Shown one piece after another: positions 1 to 8,273 of a stretch of 34,552 nt of DNA; position 1 is the first letter of the stretch, and each line of letters opens with the position of its first letter. The position numbers and the translations under genes were made by a program. The notes under the pieces are model-generated. The model did no database searches and had not been told where the DNA came from. It saw only the letters and a list, made by a program, of their open reading frames with translations. Origin of the DNA: Actinomycetota bacterium (GTDB lineage Bacteria; Actinomycetota; Acidimicrobiia; Acidimicrobiales; MedAcidi-G1); the NCBI GenBank assembly GCA_014381745.1, contig JACNLA010000025.1, forward strand, positions 1-34,552, read 5' to 3'.

Positions 1-2
1 CC

Positions 3-1889
3 GACGCGCCGGACACCCCCGACACGCCAGACACACCAGACGCCCCCGAGCCCGCCGGGCGGCGTACCTGGCCCCAGCGCATCCTCATCGGCGCAAGCGT
101 GTTCTTCGCACTCGGCCTCATCTACGCATCCGGCCGCCTCGACTCCTTCGAGGAGGCCATCGGGTCCATCGTGCGCATCGACGTTCCCACCGGCGTGCTG
201 GCAGACCCACACGCCCCGGTCGCCGCAGACAACGGCACAGGCGTCCGCGAGCGCCCCGCCGTGAAGCCCGGCGAGACCCCGGCCGGCCCGGCACGCAACT
301 TCCTCATCATCGGCACCGACAGCGCCGTCGGGCTCGACGACGACGATCCCGCAGCCCACCGCGACCGCACCGCCAGCGCCGCCCTCGCCGACGTCATCAT
401 GCTGCTGCGCCTCGACCCGGGCCTGAGGCGGGCATCTCTGGTGTCGGTTCCACGCGACCTCTACGTACCCATCTGGCGCGGCGGCGTGCCCGTCCGAGAG
501 GAGAAGATCGCCTCGTCGCTGCTCGTGGGCGGCATGGAACAGGGCGCACCCACCCTCGTCGAGACCATCACCAACAACTTCGGCGTTCCCATCCACAACT
601 TCGTGGTCATGGACTTCCATGGCTTCGAACAGGTAGTCGACGAGTTGGGTGGAGTGCCCGCATGGTTCCCGTACCCGGTGCGAGACGTCGGCTCGGGCCT
701 CAACGAGCCCTACGGCGGCTGCACGCTGCTCGATGGCCAGGAATCCCTCGCCTTCGTGCGCAGTCGCAAGATCGAGGGCTACTTCGACGGCCGCTGGCGC
801 CGCGTCGGCGTCTGGAACGACCTTGAGCGCAACCAGCGCCAGCAGAGCTTCATGCTCATGGCAATGGAGCGCGCCATCGACAAGGGCGCCCGCTCGGTGC
901 TCGTGCGAAACGACCTCATCGAGGCCGGGGCCGCAACCGTGGTGCTCGACGACCGCCTCACCCTGCGCACCCTGTTGGACCTGGGCCGGGCCTTCTCGTC
1001 GTTCAAGCCCGACGACCTCGACCGCTACGTGCTACCCGTGCTCGACGACAGCGTCGGCAACTCGTCTGTGTTGCGCCTCGGTGACAACGCCGCACGCGTC
1101 TTCGACGTGTTCCGCGGTACCGCACTCCAACCCGAGGACGTGGTTGTCTCGGTGGTCGACGGCCGCGGCGTCGACGACGAGCCCGTGCCACCCACCGTGC
1201 ACCTGGGCACACAGGGCTTCTCGGTCAACATGCGCACCGGCCCCATCGCCGCCCGCACCACCATCAGGGCCGCCATCGCCGACTACGACGCAGCCGTCCT
1301 GCTGGGCCGCTACATCCGGTCCGTGCCCGTCTTTGACTTCAGAGACGACCTGGGCCTCGAACCCGGCACCGTTGAACTCCGCATGGGAACCGACTTCTCC
1401 GAGTTCCTGACCCAGCCACACACCTTCGAGGCCACCGACGCCGTGGCACGCGACTACCTGCCCGGCGTGCTCATCGAACAGGCCGCCAAGCCAGCTCCAC
1501 GCCGCGCCCTCCAGGACGAAGAGGCCACGACGACAACGACGACAACGACGACCCTCCCGCCCGAGGAGTCCACGACGACGACGACCCTCCCGCCCGAGGA
1601 GTCCACGACGACAACGACCCTCCCGCCCGAGGAGTCCACGACGACAACGACCCTCCCGCCCGAGGAGACCACAACCACCACCCTTGCCCCGGAGGAGTCC
1701 ACGACGACAACACTGGCTCCAGACGAGGTTCCAACGACGACCCTTCCCGCCGAGATCCTGCCCACAGAGACCACCACCACGCTCCTCGACGGTGAGACCC
1801 TCGACGAGCTGGTCCCCGAACCAGACCCCGACGCCTACAACCTCTCGCCGATACTGGATGCCCGCCCACCAGCCGGGGTCAAGTGCTGA
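3..1889 (+). CDS. LytR-CpsA-Psr (LCP) family cell-wall glycopolymer ligase, 5' end outside window
   Basis: LCP proteins transfer lipid-linked glycopolymers onto peptidoglycan (or arabinogalactan) on the outer face of the membrane. The frame is open from base 3 and continuous with an Asp/Pro/Thr-rich cytoplasmic segment (DAPDTPDTP type) and a membrane helix (about nt 81-130). The GTG at 99 lies inside that helix, so it is not the start and the true start is upstream of the window. The LCP core follows: NFLIIGTDS near nt 297, SVPRDLYVP near nt 444 and a conserved-type FVRSRK near nt 755, holding the Asp/Arg residues expected to bind the polyprenyl pyrophosphate. The C-terminus is a Thr-rich tandem-repeat stalk and a short tail ending in Cys. 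The stop overlaps the next GTG by 7 bp, so it is coupled to a run of glycosyltransferases. The family call is firm; the acceptor and polymer are unknown. Confidence 0.9.
   Translation, partial: DAPDTPDTPDTPDAPEPAGRRTWPQRILIGASVFFALGLIYASGRLDSFEEAIGSIVRIDVPTGVLADPHAPVAADNGTGVRERPAVKPGETPAGPARNFLIIGTDSAVGLDDDDPAAHRDRTASAALADVIMLLRLDPGLRRASLVSVPRDLYVPIWRGGVPVREEKIASSLLVGGMEQGAPTLVETITNNFGVPIHNFVVMDFHGFEQVVDELGGVPAWFPYPVRDVGSGLNEPYGGCTLLDGQESLAFVRSRKIEGYFDGRWRRVGVWNDLERNQRQQSFMLMAMERAIDKGARSVLVRNDLIEAGAATVVLDDRLTLRTLLDLGRAFSSFKPDDLDRYVLPVLDDSVGNSSVLRLGDNAARVFDVFRGTALQPEDVVVSVVDGRGVDDEPVPPTVHLGTQGFSVNMRTGPIAARTTIRAAIADYDAAVLLGRYIRSVPVFDFRDDLGLEPGTVELRMGTDFSEFLTQPHTFEATDAVARDYLPGVLIEQAAKPAPRRALQDEEATTTTTTTTTLPPEESTTTTTLPPEESTTTTTLPPEESTTTTTLPPEETTTTTLAPEESTTTTLAPDEVPTTTLPAEILPTETTTTLLDGETLDELVPEPDPDAYNLSPILDARPPAGVKC
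1527..1752 (+). repeat. In-frame 33-bp tandem repeat coding for a Thr-rich stalk
   Basis: About six to seven copies of a 33-bp unit code for TTTTTLPPEES-like 11-residue repeats near the C-terminus of the LCP protein. The first copies are almost identical. Later ones drift (LAPEE, LAPDE, LPAEI). Similar Thr-rich linkers occur in exported actinobacterial proteins and probably form an extended, possibly O-glycosylated stalk. Copy number is likely to vary between strains. Confidence 0.85.
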
Positions 1890-2995
1890 ACCCCATCCAC
1901 GCCGCCTTCCTCCTGGAGCAGTGCTGGCACACCGTTCCCGGTGGAACCGCCGTGGCCGCCGCGGGCCTCGCCGCAGCGCTCGCCGACCTTCCCGGCATCG
2001 AGGTAACCGGCATAGCCGCCCGCCACAAGGAGGCTCCCGTCGGCCCGACACCGCCGGTGCCCGTCGTCCACTCCCGGCTGCCCCGCCCCGCCCTCTACGA
2101 GTCCTGGCACCGCACCGGCAGGCCCCGGGTCGAAAACATGGGCGAAGGCCAGGGAGCCGACGGCGGCTTCTCCCTCGTGCACGCCTCCGGTGGGGCGGTG
2201 CCCGCCACGCGCCTGCCGCTTGTCGCCACCATCCACGACCTGGCGTGGCGCCACGAACCCGGCCACTCCACCAAGAGGGGCAGGCGCCTCTTTGAGGCAT
2301 GGCTGGCCGATGCACGCAGCGCCGACCACGTCACCTGCCCGTCCGAGGCCACCCGCGCAGACCTCCTGGCCGCCGGCTTTCCAGCCGACAAGGTGAGCGT
2401 CATCCCCCTCGGAGCCGACCCGGTTGTTGTCGACCCGGCCGCACCGGCCGCCCTGCGCGGCCACTACGGCCTCGACGGGCCCTTCGTGTTGTGGGTGGGA
2501 ACCACCGAACCACGCAAGAACCTCGTCAGACTGGTCTCTGCCATGGAACAGATCCCAGACATCCCCCTCGTGCTTGTCGGCCCTCCCGGCTGGAAAGAGG
2601 ACGCCGGCCGCGTCACCGCACCGCTGGGGGAGCGGGCCCGAATCGTCGGCCGCGTCGACGAGGCCACCAAGCACGCCTGGTACGCCGCCGCCGACGTGTT
2701 CGCCATGCCCAGCCTGCTTGAGGGCTTCGGCCTGCCGGTGCTCGAAGCCATGGGCCACGCCACCCCGGTAGTGACCTCGGCGGGCACAGCCACCCAAGAG
2801 GTCGTGGGCGCGGCCGGCATCACCGTCGACCCAACCGACGTCGACGCCATTACCGGCGCCATCTCGGGCCTGCTGGCCGACCCCGCCGAGGCCGCCCGCA
2901 CGGGCGAGGCCGGCCGGGAGCGTGCAGCCACCATGACCTGGGCGGCCGCCGCCACGACCACGGCCAACGTCTACCGGCAGGTGCTGGCATCGTGA
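1883..2995 (+). CDS. GT4-family glycosyltransferase (first of three)
   Basis: A 370-residue GT-B fold retaining glycosyltransferase, probably adding a hexose such as mannose from a nucleotide-sugar donor to a cell-surface glycan precursor in the cytoplasm. The C-terminal Rossmann half carries LWVGTTEPRKN near residue 205, the usual start of the donor-binding domain, and the E-x7-E motif EGFGLPVLE near residue 280. An N-terminal GG motif (TVPGGTA) fits the acceptor domain. The GTG start at 1883 overlaps the LCP stop, and the 3' end shares GTGA with the next gene, so these genes are translationally coupled. Donor and acceptor cannot be read from sequence. Confidence 0.88.
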   Translation: MLNPIHAAFLLEQCWHTVPGGTAVAAAGLAAALADLPGIEVTGIAARHKEAPVGPTPPVPVVHSRLPRPALYESWHRTGRPRVENMGEGQGADGGFSLVHASGGAVPATRLPLVATIHDLAWRHEPGHSTKRGRRLFEAWLADARSADHVTCPSEATRADLLAAGFPADKVSVIPLGADPVVVDPAAPAALRGHYGLDGPFVLWVGTTEPRKNLVRLVSAMEQIPDIPLVLVGPPGWKEDAGRVTAPLGERARIVGRVDEATKHAWYAAADVFAMPSLLEGFGLPVLEAMGHATPVVTSAGTATQEVVGAAGITVDPTDVDAITGAISGLLADPAEAARTGEAGRERAATMTWAAAATTTANVYRQVLAS

Positions 2996-4131
2996 GCAGC
3001 CCGGCCCGTATCGCCGTCAACCTGTTGCACCTTGTGCCCGGCGGCGTCGGCGGCTCTGAGGAGTACGTGGTTCGCACCCTGTCGGCGTTTCGCCGCCACG
3101 GGCCCAGCGACCTCGAACCGGTGCTCTTCGTGCTGAAGGGAATGACCGAGGCCCACCCCGAGTTGTGTGAATCCTTTGAGACCGTGGTCTGTCCCATCGA
3201 CGGCACCAACCGGCCGCTTCGCATAGCAGCCGAGTCCACCTGGCTGGCCAACCGCACCCAGGGCTTTGACGCCGTCCACCACCTGGGCGGCAGGCGACCC
3301 GCAGCCACCGCCCGCCCCGCCGTCGTGACCGTGCACGACCTGCAACCCCTCGACCACCCCGACTGGTTCAGCCCCACCAAGCGGGCCTTCCTGGGTTGGT
3401 CCCTGCCGCGCACCCTGCGCAGTGCCGACGTGGTCGTTGTTCTCTCAGAGAGGGTCAGCCGCCAGGTAGTCGACCGCTTCGGCGTCGACCCCGACAGGGT
3501 CGTGGTCGTGCCATGCGGTACCGACCACAGGGCCGACTCGCCCGCCGAACCCAGCCGGGCACCCGTCGTCATCTACCCGGCCGTCACACATCACCACAAG
3601 AACCACGCCATGCTCATCGAGGCCTTCGCCCGCGTCGCCGGCCGCCACCCCGAGGCCAGCCTCGTCTTCACCGGAGCACCCGGGTCCGCCGACGCCGAGG
3701 TGCGTGCCGCAGCCGAGGCCAGCGGCATCGGCCCCCGCATCACCTTCACAGGCCGCATCCCCGCCGCCGACCTGGCCACGCTCATGGCCGGCGCCACCGT
3801 CATGGCCTACCCGTCGCGCTACGAGGGTTTTGGAATCCCGGTGCTCGAGGCCATGGCCGCCGGAGTGCCGGCAGTCGTCGCGGCCGGCACAGCAGCCGCC
3901 GACCTCGCAACAAGTGCCGCCGTGGTCCTCGAACCAGACGACGTGGCCGGATGGGCCGAAGAGCTCGACCTGCTCATGGCCGACTCCGGCTACCGCAGCC
4001 AGGTCGCCCGCTCCGGCCTGGTGAGGGCATCCAACTACCCGTGGGAGGTCTCGGCCCGGCAACTGGAGAGGGCATGGCGCCTTGCCCTCGAGGTCCCCGT
4101 TCCCGGCCCCGACGACCCAGCCACCACCTGA
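2992..4131 (+). CDS. GT4-family glycosyltransferase (second of three)
   Basis: A 379-residue GT-B glycosyltransferase. It has an N-terminal acceptor domain with GGVGGSEEY near residue 16, a linker, and a C-terminal domain with YPAVTHHHKNH near residue 198 and the E-x7-E motif EGFGIPVLE near residue 277. It is distinct from its upstream neighbour but of the same family, so the two probably add successive sugars. The GTG start lies in a GTGA overlap with the previous stop. The next gene starts 16 bp after this stop. Known GT4 donors include GDP-mannose, UDP-glucose and UDP-galactose. Enzymes for GDP-mannose and UDP-galactose are encoded nearby, but the actual donor is unknown. Confidence 0.88.
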   Translation: MSSPARIAVNLLHLVPGGVGGSEEYVVRTLSAFRRHGPSDLEPVLFVLKGMTEAHPELCESFETVVCPIDGTNRPLRIAAESTWLANRTQGFDAVHHLGGRRPAATARPAVVTVHDLQPLDHPDWFSPTKRAFLGWSLPRTLRSADVVVVLSERVSRQVVDRFGVDPDRVVVVPCGTDHRADSPAEPSRAPVVIYPAVTHHHKNHAMLIEAFARVAGRHPEASLVFTGAPGSADAEVRAAAEASGIGPRITFTGRIPAADLATLMAGATVMAYPSRYEGFGIPVLEAMAAGVPAVVAAGTAAADLATSAAVVLEPDDVAGWAEELDLLMADSGYRSQVARSGLVRASNYPWEVSARQLERAWRLALEVPVPGPDDPATT

Positions 4132-4147
4132 GCGCCCTGGGCCAGCC

Positions 4148-5380
4148 ATGCGCCTGCTCGTAGTCACCCCCCACTTCCAGCCCGACACCGCCCCCACCGG
4201 CGACGTCGTCGCCATGGTGGTCGAGGCGCTGGGCCAGATGGGCCACGAGACCCACGTGGTCACATCGCTGCCCTGGTACGGCGACCACGCCGTGGCCGAC
4301 GGCTGGCAGGGAAGCCCCTGGCGAACCGGCCGCCATGACCACGGCACCATCACCCGCCTGCACCCGTTCCCGACCGACAAGAAGAGCCTCGTCGCCCGCT
4401 CGCTGGGCTTTATCGGCTTCAGCGCCCTCGCCGCCGGCGCCGCCGTGGGCGCCAAGGGTCCCTTTGAGGCCGTGCTGGCCCTCTCGCCGCCGCTCACCCT
4501 GGGCGTGGCCGGCTGGCTGGCCGCCGAGCGGCACCGCTGCCCGCTCATCCTCGACATCCAGGACGTCTTCCCCGACGTGGCCATCCAGGTTGGGGCCATC
4601 ACCTCGCCGCCACTCATCGACCTGTTCCGACATCTGGAGCGCTTCTGTTACCGGCGAGCCGCCGCTGTGCGGGTCCTCTCAGACGACCTGGCCGACAACG
4701 TGGGCGCCAAGGTCTCACGCATGAGGCGGCCACCCCGGGTCGAGGTCATCCCCAACCCGGTCGACACCGGCGCCCTCACGCCCGCCAACCGCGACACCGC
4801 CTACCGCCGCGAGCTGGGCCTGGGCGACGCCACCGTGTTCATGTACGCCGGCAACCTGGGTCACTCCCAGTCCCTGGACCTCGTCATCGAGGCCGCCCGT
4901 CGCCACGCCCACCGCAGCGACATCGCCTACCTCGTCAACGGCGGCGGCGTCATGGCAGACCACATGGCAAGGGCCGCAGCCGACCTACCCAACCTGACCG
5001 TCGTCGGCTACCAGCCCCCGACACGCGTACCCGAAGTGCTCGCCACCGCCGACGCCCACCTGGTTTTGCTCAAGGCGGGCCTGGGAGCCTCAAGCGTTCC
5101 ATCCAAGGCCTTCTCGGCCCTCGCCGCAGGCCGACCGCTCATAGCCGCCATCGACCCCGGAACCGAGGTGGCCAACGTGGTCAACGAGGCCGGAGCCGGC
5201 ATGGCCGTACCACCAGACGACACGGACGCCTTCGTGGCAGCCGTTGAACGCCTCGCCGACGACCCAGGCGGACGCCTGGCGATGGGCGAGTCCGGCCGAG
5301 CCTGGATCACAAAGCGACGCTCCCCGGCGGCCGTCGCAGAGGCCTTCGCTGCCCTGGTGGAGGACCTGCGCTCCGGGTAG
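4148..5380 (+). CDS. GT4-family glycosyltransferase, WbuB/WcaI-like (third of three)
   Basis: A 410-residue GT-B enzyme resembling the WbuB/WcaI group of O-antigen and colanic-acid glycosyltransferases. The ATG at 4148 is chosen because MRLLVVTPHFQPD is the classical N-terminus; an upstream in-frame start at 4082 would add a Pro-rich leader overlapping the previous gene. The N-domain contains LILDIQDVFPDVAI near residue 140. The C-domain contains EVIPNPVDTG and MYAGNLGHSQSLDLVIEA. The usual second-Glu region reads VPSKAFSALAAGRP, as in this subgroup, instead of EGFG-E. It is last in the LCP-GT series and is followed by a terminator-like hairpin. Confidence 0.86.
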   Translation: MRLLVVTPHFQPDTAPTGDVVAMVVEALGQMGHETHVVTSLPWYGDHAVADGWQGSPWRTGRHDHGTITRLHPFPTDKKSLVARSLGFIGFSALAAGAAVGAKGPFEAVLALSPPLTLGVAGWLAAERHRCPLILDIQDVFPDVAIQVGAITSPPLIDLFRHLERFCYRRAAAVRVLSDDLADNVGAKVSRMRRPPRVEVIPNPVDTGALTPANRDTAYRRELGLGDATVFMYAGNLGHSQSLDLVIEAARRHAHRSDIAYLVNGGGVMADHMARAAADLPNLTVVGYQPPTRVPEVLATADAHLVLLKAGLGASSVPSKAFSALAAGRPLIAAIDPGTEVANVVNEAGAGMAVPPDDTDAFVAAVERLADDPGGRLAMGESGRAWITKRRSPAAVAEAFAALVEDLRSG

Positions 5381-5391
5381 TCGACCTGTCC

Positions 5392-5414
5392 GGTGGGCCC
5401 CCAATCGGGCCACC
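5392..5414 (+). terminator. Hairpin after the glycosyltransferase operon
   Basis: GGTGGGCCC (5392-5400) and GGGCCACC (5407-5414) pair as an 8-bp stem with one bulged G and a 6-nt loop, starting 12 bp after the GT stop. There is no T-tract, which is common for high-GC actinobacteria. It fits the end of the LCP-GT transcription unit. Confidence 0.45.
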
Positions 5415-5444
5415 TCCGCCCGCATAATCGCTCCCAGCCACCGG

Positions 5445-5450
5445 TAGCGT
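5445..5450 (+). promoter_or_regulatory. Putative -10 element for a near-leaderless transcript
   Basis: TAGCGT lies 9 nt before the ATG at 5460, with no Shine-Dalgarno sequence between them. The same hexamer class and spacing recur at several other starts in this window. Confidence 0.4.
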
Positions 5451-5459
5451 GTTGGCCCT

Positions 5460-6224
5460 ATGGCACGAGGAGATTCACGCAGCAAGGTCGCGCGCGCAGC
5501 CAAGGCCGGTTCGTCCGGCGGCAGCGGCGAACCCCGCAAGTACGGCTTCCCGGCGGCGATCACCATCGTCGTCGTGCTCGGCGTCCTGCTCGTGGGCTGG
5601 GCACGCGAGAACCGCGAGGCCACCTCGGCACCCCGAGTCGGCGACCACTGGCACTCCGCCTATGACCTCTACGTCTGCAACGCCCCCAGTGCCGGAACCT
5701 GGCGCTCCAAGATCCTCAACGAGAACGACCCCAACGGCATCCACACCCACGGCGACGGCCTCATCCACGTCCACCCCTTCAACTCCCTGGCATCGGGCGA
5801 CGACGCCACCATGGGCGAGTTCTTCTCCTCCTTCGGCGCCATCGACGACACCTCCATCACCCTCGACACCGGCGAGGTCATTACCGAGGGCTTCGACTGT
5901 GGCGGCCAGCCGGCGGTGCTCAAGGTGGCCCGCTACGACGCCCAGGACCGCGACCGCGAGCCCGAGGTCTTCACCGAGAACCTCGCAGGAATTCGCTTCA
6001 TGAAGAACCTTGAGGCGTTCACCATCGGCTTCGTGCCGGCTGACGAGGTGCCACCACCACCACGGCCCGAACGCTTCACCTTCCTGGAGTCGGTCGACCC
6101 GAGGGCCATCGAGTCCGAGGTGCCGTTCGTTGATGCACCCGCTGAGGCCGATCATGACGACGGCGACGACCATGCCGAAGGCGACGACCACGACGAAGCG
6201 CCGACCACCTCGGCGGCCGGGTAG
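5460..6224 (+). CDS. Single-pass membrane protein with His-rich core and His/Asp-rich tail, function unknown
   Basis: Not recognised as a named family. In 254 residues: a basic cytoplasmic N-terminus of about 27 residues; one membrane helix (about residues 30-47); and an exported domain with clustered histidines, including HWHSAYDLYVC near residue 62 and GIHTHGDGLIHVHP near residue 93. Two Cys (in YVCN and FDCGG) could form a disulfide. The tail (DHDDGDDHAEGDDHDE) is strongly His/Asp-rich, as in metal-binding or metal-buffering segments. It appears to have its own promoter and stands between the GT operon and a sugar nucleotidyltransferase. A metal-dependent role outside the membrane is inference only. 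Confidence 0.75.
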   Translation: MARGDSRSKVARAAKAGSSGGSGEPRKYGFPAAITIVVVLGVLLVGWARENREATSAPRVGDHWHSAYDLYVCNAPSAGTWRSKILNENDPNGIHTHGDGLIHVHPFNSLASGDDATMGEFFSSFGAIDDTSITLDTGEVITEGFDCGGQPAVLKVARYDAQDRDREPEVFTENLAGIRFMKNLEAFTIGFVPADEVPPPPRPERFTFLESVDPRAIESEVPFVDAPAEADHDDGDDHAEGDDHDEAPTTSAAG

Positions 6225-6249
6225 CGCCCTTCCCTAGAGGGGTTACGCC

Positions 6250-7194
6250 ATGAGGGCAGTGGTGCTGGTCGGTGGACACGGCACCCGCCTCCGCCCGCTC
6301 ACCAACGACGTTCCCAAGGCCATGCTCTCCATTGGGGGCGTGCCCATGATCGAACGCATGGTCGGTCACCTGGCAAGCCACGGCGTAACCGAGGTGGTGC
6401 TCTCCATGGGCTTCATGCCCGACGCTTTCAGCGCCGCCTACCCCGACGGCACCTGCGCCGGCACGCCCGTCCACTACGCCGTCGAGCCCGAACCACTCGA
6501 CACGGCCGGCGCCATTGCCTTCGCAGCCGCCCACGCAGGCATCGACGACACCTTCCTCGTGCAGAACGGCGACATCCTCACCGACCTTGACCTGGGCGCC
6601 CTAGTGGCGGCCCATCGTGAGGCCGGAGCCGAGGGCACCATCGCCCTAACCGCCGTCGACGACCCGTCCCGCTACGGCGTCGTCCCCACCGACGACACCG
6701 GTCGGGTCATGGGGTTCGTGGAGAAACCAGCCCCCGGTGAGGCACCCACCAACCTCGTAAACGCCGGCACCTACGTGCTGGAACCATCGGTGCTCAGCCG
6801 CATCCCGGCCGGTGTCCGGGTCTCGGTCGAGCGCCAGGTGTTTCCCGAGATGGCCGCCGAGGGAACCCTCTACGCCCTGGCGTCAGACGCCACCTGGATC
6901 GACACCGGCACCCCTCAGACGTACCTGCGAGCCAACCTTGAGACCCTGGGGGACCCCTCCGGTTCGGTAGTCGACGAGAGCGCCCAGGTCGCCGCCAGCG
7001 CCGTCGTGGAACGCTCCGTCGTGCTGGCGGGTGCCTCCATAGGAGAGAATGCGGTCGTGACAGACTCGATCATCGGCCCCGGGGCCAGCGTGGGTGCATC
7101 AGCGCATGTGCTCAGCCACTCGGTGCTCGGAACCGATGCCGTAGTGGCCGACGGCGAACGCCTCGTCGGCCAGTGCCGCCCCGAGGTGGCCTGA
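6250..7194 (+). CDS. GDP-mannose pyrophosphorylase-like sugar-1-phosphate nucleotidyltransferase
   Basis: Probably makes GDP-mannose from mannose-1-phosphate and GTP, the donor for mannosylation and for the Gmd/Rmd pathway encoded downstream. The N-terminal catalytic domain starts with the signature GGHGTRLRPLT (residues 8-18) and a PKAM lysine. QNGDILTDLDLG near residue 100 carries the metal-binding Asp, and FVEKP near residue 157 is typical. The C-terminal ~80 residues form a left-handed beta-helix of hexapeptide repeats (SAVVERSVVLAGASIGENAVV type), as in mycobacterial GDP-mannose pyrophosphorylase. GAGGGG at 6237-6242 is a good ribosome binding site 7 nt before the ATG. Another NDP-sugar pyrophosphorylase specificity (glucose-1-phosphate) cannot be excluded. 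Confidence 0.82.
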   Translation: MRAVVLVGGHGTRLRPLTNDVPKAMLSIGGVPMIERMVGHLASHGVTEVVLSMGFMPDAFSAAYPDGTCAGTPVHYAVEPEPLDTAGAIAFAAAHAGIDDTFLVQNGDILTDLDLGALVAAHREAGAEGTIALTAVDDPSRYGVVPTDDTGRVMGFVEKPAPGEAPTNLVNAGTYVLEPSVLSRIPAGVRVSVERQVFPEMAAEGTLYALASDATWIDTGTPQTYLRANLETLGDPSGSVVDESAQVAASAVVERSVVLAGASIGENAVVTDSIIGPGASVGASAHVLSHSVLGTDAVVADGERLVGQCRPEVA

Positions 7195-7195
7195 C

Positions 7196-8212
7196 ATGTC
7201 GGTGCTCGTAACAGGAGGAGCAGGCTTCATCGGCACCCACACCGCCGTGGTGCTCCACGAGTCGGGTCGTGACGTGGTTCTCCTGGATGACCTCTCCAAC
7301 TCGTCGAACGAAGCGGTCAATGCAGTCAGGTCCCTGACGAGCCCCGATCTGCCGTTTGTGGAAGCCGATGCCGCCGATCAGGCCGCGGTTGGCAGGGCAA
7401 TCGTCGAGTACGACGTCGACGAGGTGATTCACTTCGCCGCATATAAGTCGGTTTCAGAATCGGTGGAGAAGCCTCTGGCCTATTACTCAAACAATGTTGG
7501 TTCCACCATCGGAGTGGTCCAGGCGATGATCGATCACGGTGTGTCACGCCTCGTGTTCTCGTCTTCATGCACCGTCTACGGCGAGCCCGATGAGGTGCCC
7601 GTCACCGAGACCTCGCCAACCCGGGCGGTAAACCCGTACGGGGCCACCAAGCTGGTGTGTGAACAGTTGCTTGCCGACATCGCTGCGGTGTCGGCACTTG
7701 ACGTCATGCTGTTGCGCTATTTCAACCCGGTCGGTGCCCACCCCAGTGGCGACATCGGCGAGGATCCGAGCGGCGTGCCCACCAACCTGGTTCCGTTCCT
7801 CATGCAGGTCGCCGTAGGTCGACTGGACCGACTGAACGTCTTTGGCGACGACTACAACACACCCGACGGTTCAGCGATACGCGACTACATCCACGTTATG
7901 GACCTGGCCGACGGCCATGTCGCCGCTCTGGATGCCCTCACAGCAAACACCGGGTGCGTTGCGGTAAACCTCGGAACCGGAAAGGGGTACTCGGTGCTTG
8001 AGGTCGTCGCCGCAGCAACCGAGGTCATCGGAGCACCGATTCCGACCGAGGTGGTAGGGCGGCGCGCCGGCGATGTAGAGCAGATCTGGGCCGATCCGAC
8101 GTATGCAGCTGAGATCCTGGGCTGGCGTGCAACGAGGAGCCTCAACGAGATGCTGGCCGACCACTGGCGCTGGCAGCAACAGCACCCGACCGGCCACAAG
8201 GATTCCAACTGA
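7196..8212 (+). CDS. galE: UDP-glucose 4-epimerase
   Basis: Interconverts UDP-glucose and UDP-galactose in the cytoplasm, supplying galactose for surface glycans. It is a 338-residue extended short-chain dehydrogenase with the NAD-binding GGAGFIG at residues 7-13, the catalytic Ser in FSSSCTVYG (about 122-129), and Y148/K152 in NPYGATK. The substrate-domain landmarks YFNPVGAHPSG and RDYIHVMDLADGHV are present. The ATG is 1 nt after the previous stop. Base composition differs from most of the window: I count 26 G/C in the 60 bases 7441-7500, against 43 of 60 in 16561-16620. This suggests horizontal replacement or arrival together with the following mobile pair. Confidence 0.92.
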   Translation: MSVLVTGGAGFIGTHTAVVLHESGRDVVLLDDLSNSSNEAVNAVRSLTSPDLPFVEADAADQAAVGRAIVEYDVDEVIHFAAYKSVSESVEKPLAYYSNNVGSTIGVVQAMIDHGVSRLVFSSSCTVYGEPDEVPVTETSPTRAVNPYGATKLVCEQLLADIAAVSALDVMLLRYFNPVGAHPSGDIGEDPSGVPTNLVPFLMQVAVGRLDRLNVFGDDYNTPDGSAIRDYIHVMDLADGHVAALDALTANTGCVAVNLGTGKGYSVLEVVAAATEVIGAPIPTEVVGRRAGDVEQIWADPTYAAEILGWRATRSLNEMLADHWRWQQQHPTGHKDSN

Positions 8213-8260
8213 CAAGGTAGACCTTGTAAATAATGGAGCAAGTCACAAGATATACCTTGT
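8212..8260 (+). promoter_or_regulatory. Twin palindromic operators and promoter of the mobile mystery A/B pair
   Basis: Two copies of a 16-bp palindrome stand 33 bp apart (start to start, about three helical turns). ACAAGGTAGACCTTGT at 8212-8227 is perfect. ACAAGATATACCTTGT at 8245-8260 has one mismatch in its 7-bp arms. The first overlaps the galE stop codon. The second abuts TAGACT (8260-8265), a -10-like hexamer 8 nt before the ATG at 8274. This layout fits autorepression by the HTH protein encoded just downstream; the binding partner is inferred. Confidence 0.7.
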
Positions 8261-8273
8261 AGACTTTCTGCTC

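Noticed and set aside
1527-1752. CRISPR-like array
   Set aside because: The repeats are contiguous, in frame and without unique spacers; they encode a Thr-rich stalk.
99-1889. Starting the LCP protein at GTG 99
   Set aside because: This GTG lies inside the membrane helix and the frame continues open to the window edge, so the gene is 5'-truncated by the window.
1032-2315. 427-codon minus-strand frame opposite the LCP gene
   Set aside because: Gly/Arg-rich low-complexity translation typical of an antisense shadow in high-GC DNA; it overlaps two real genes.
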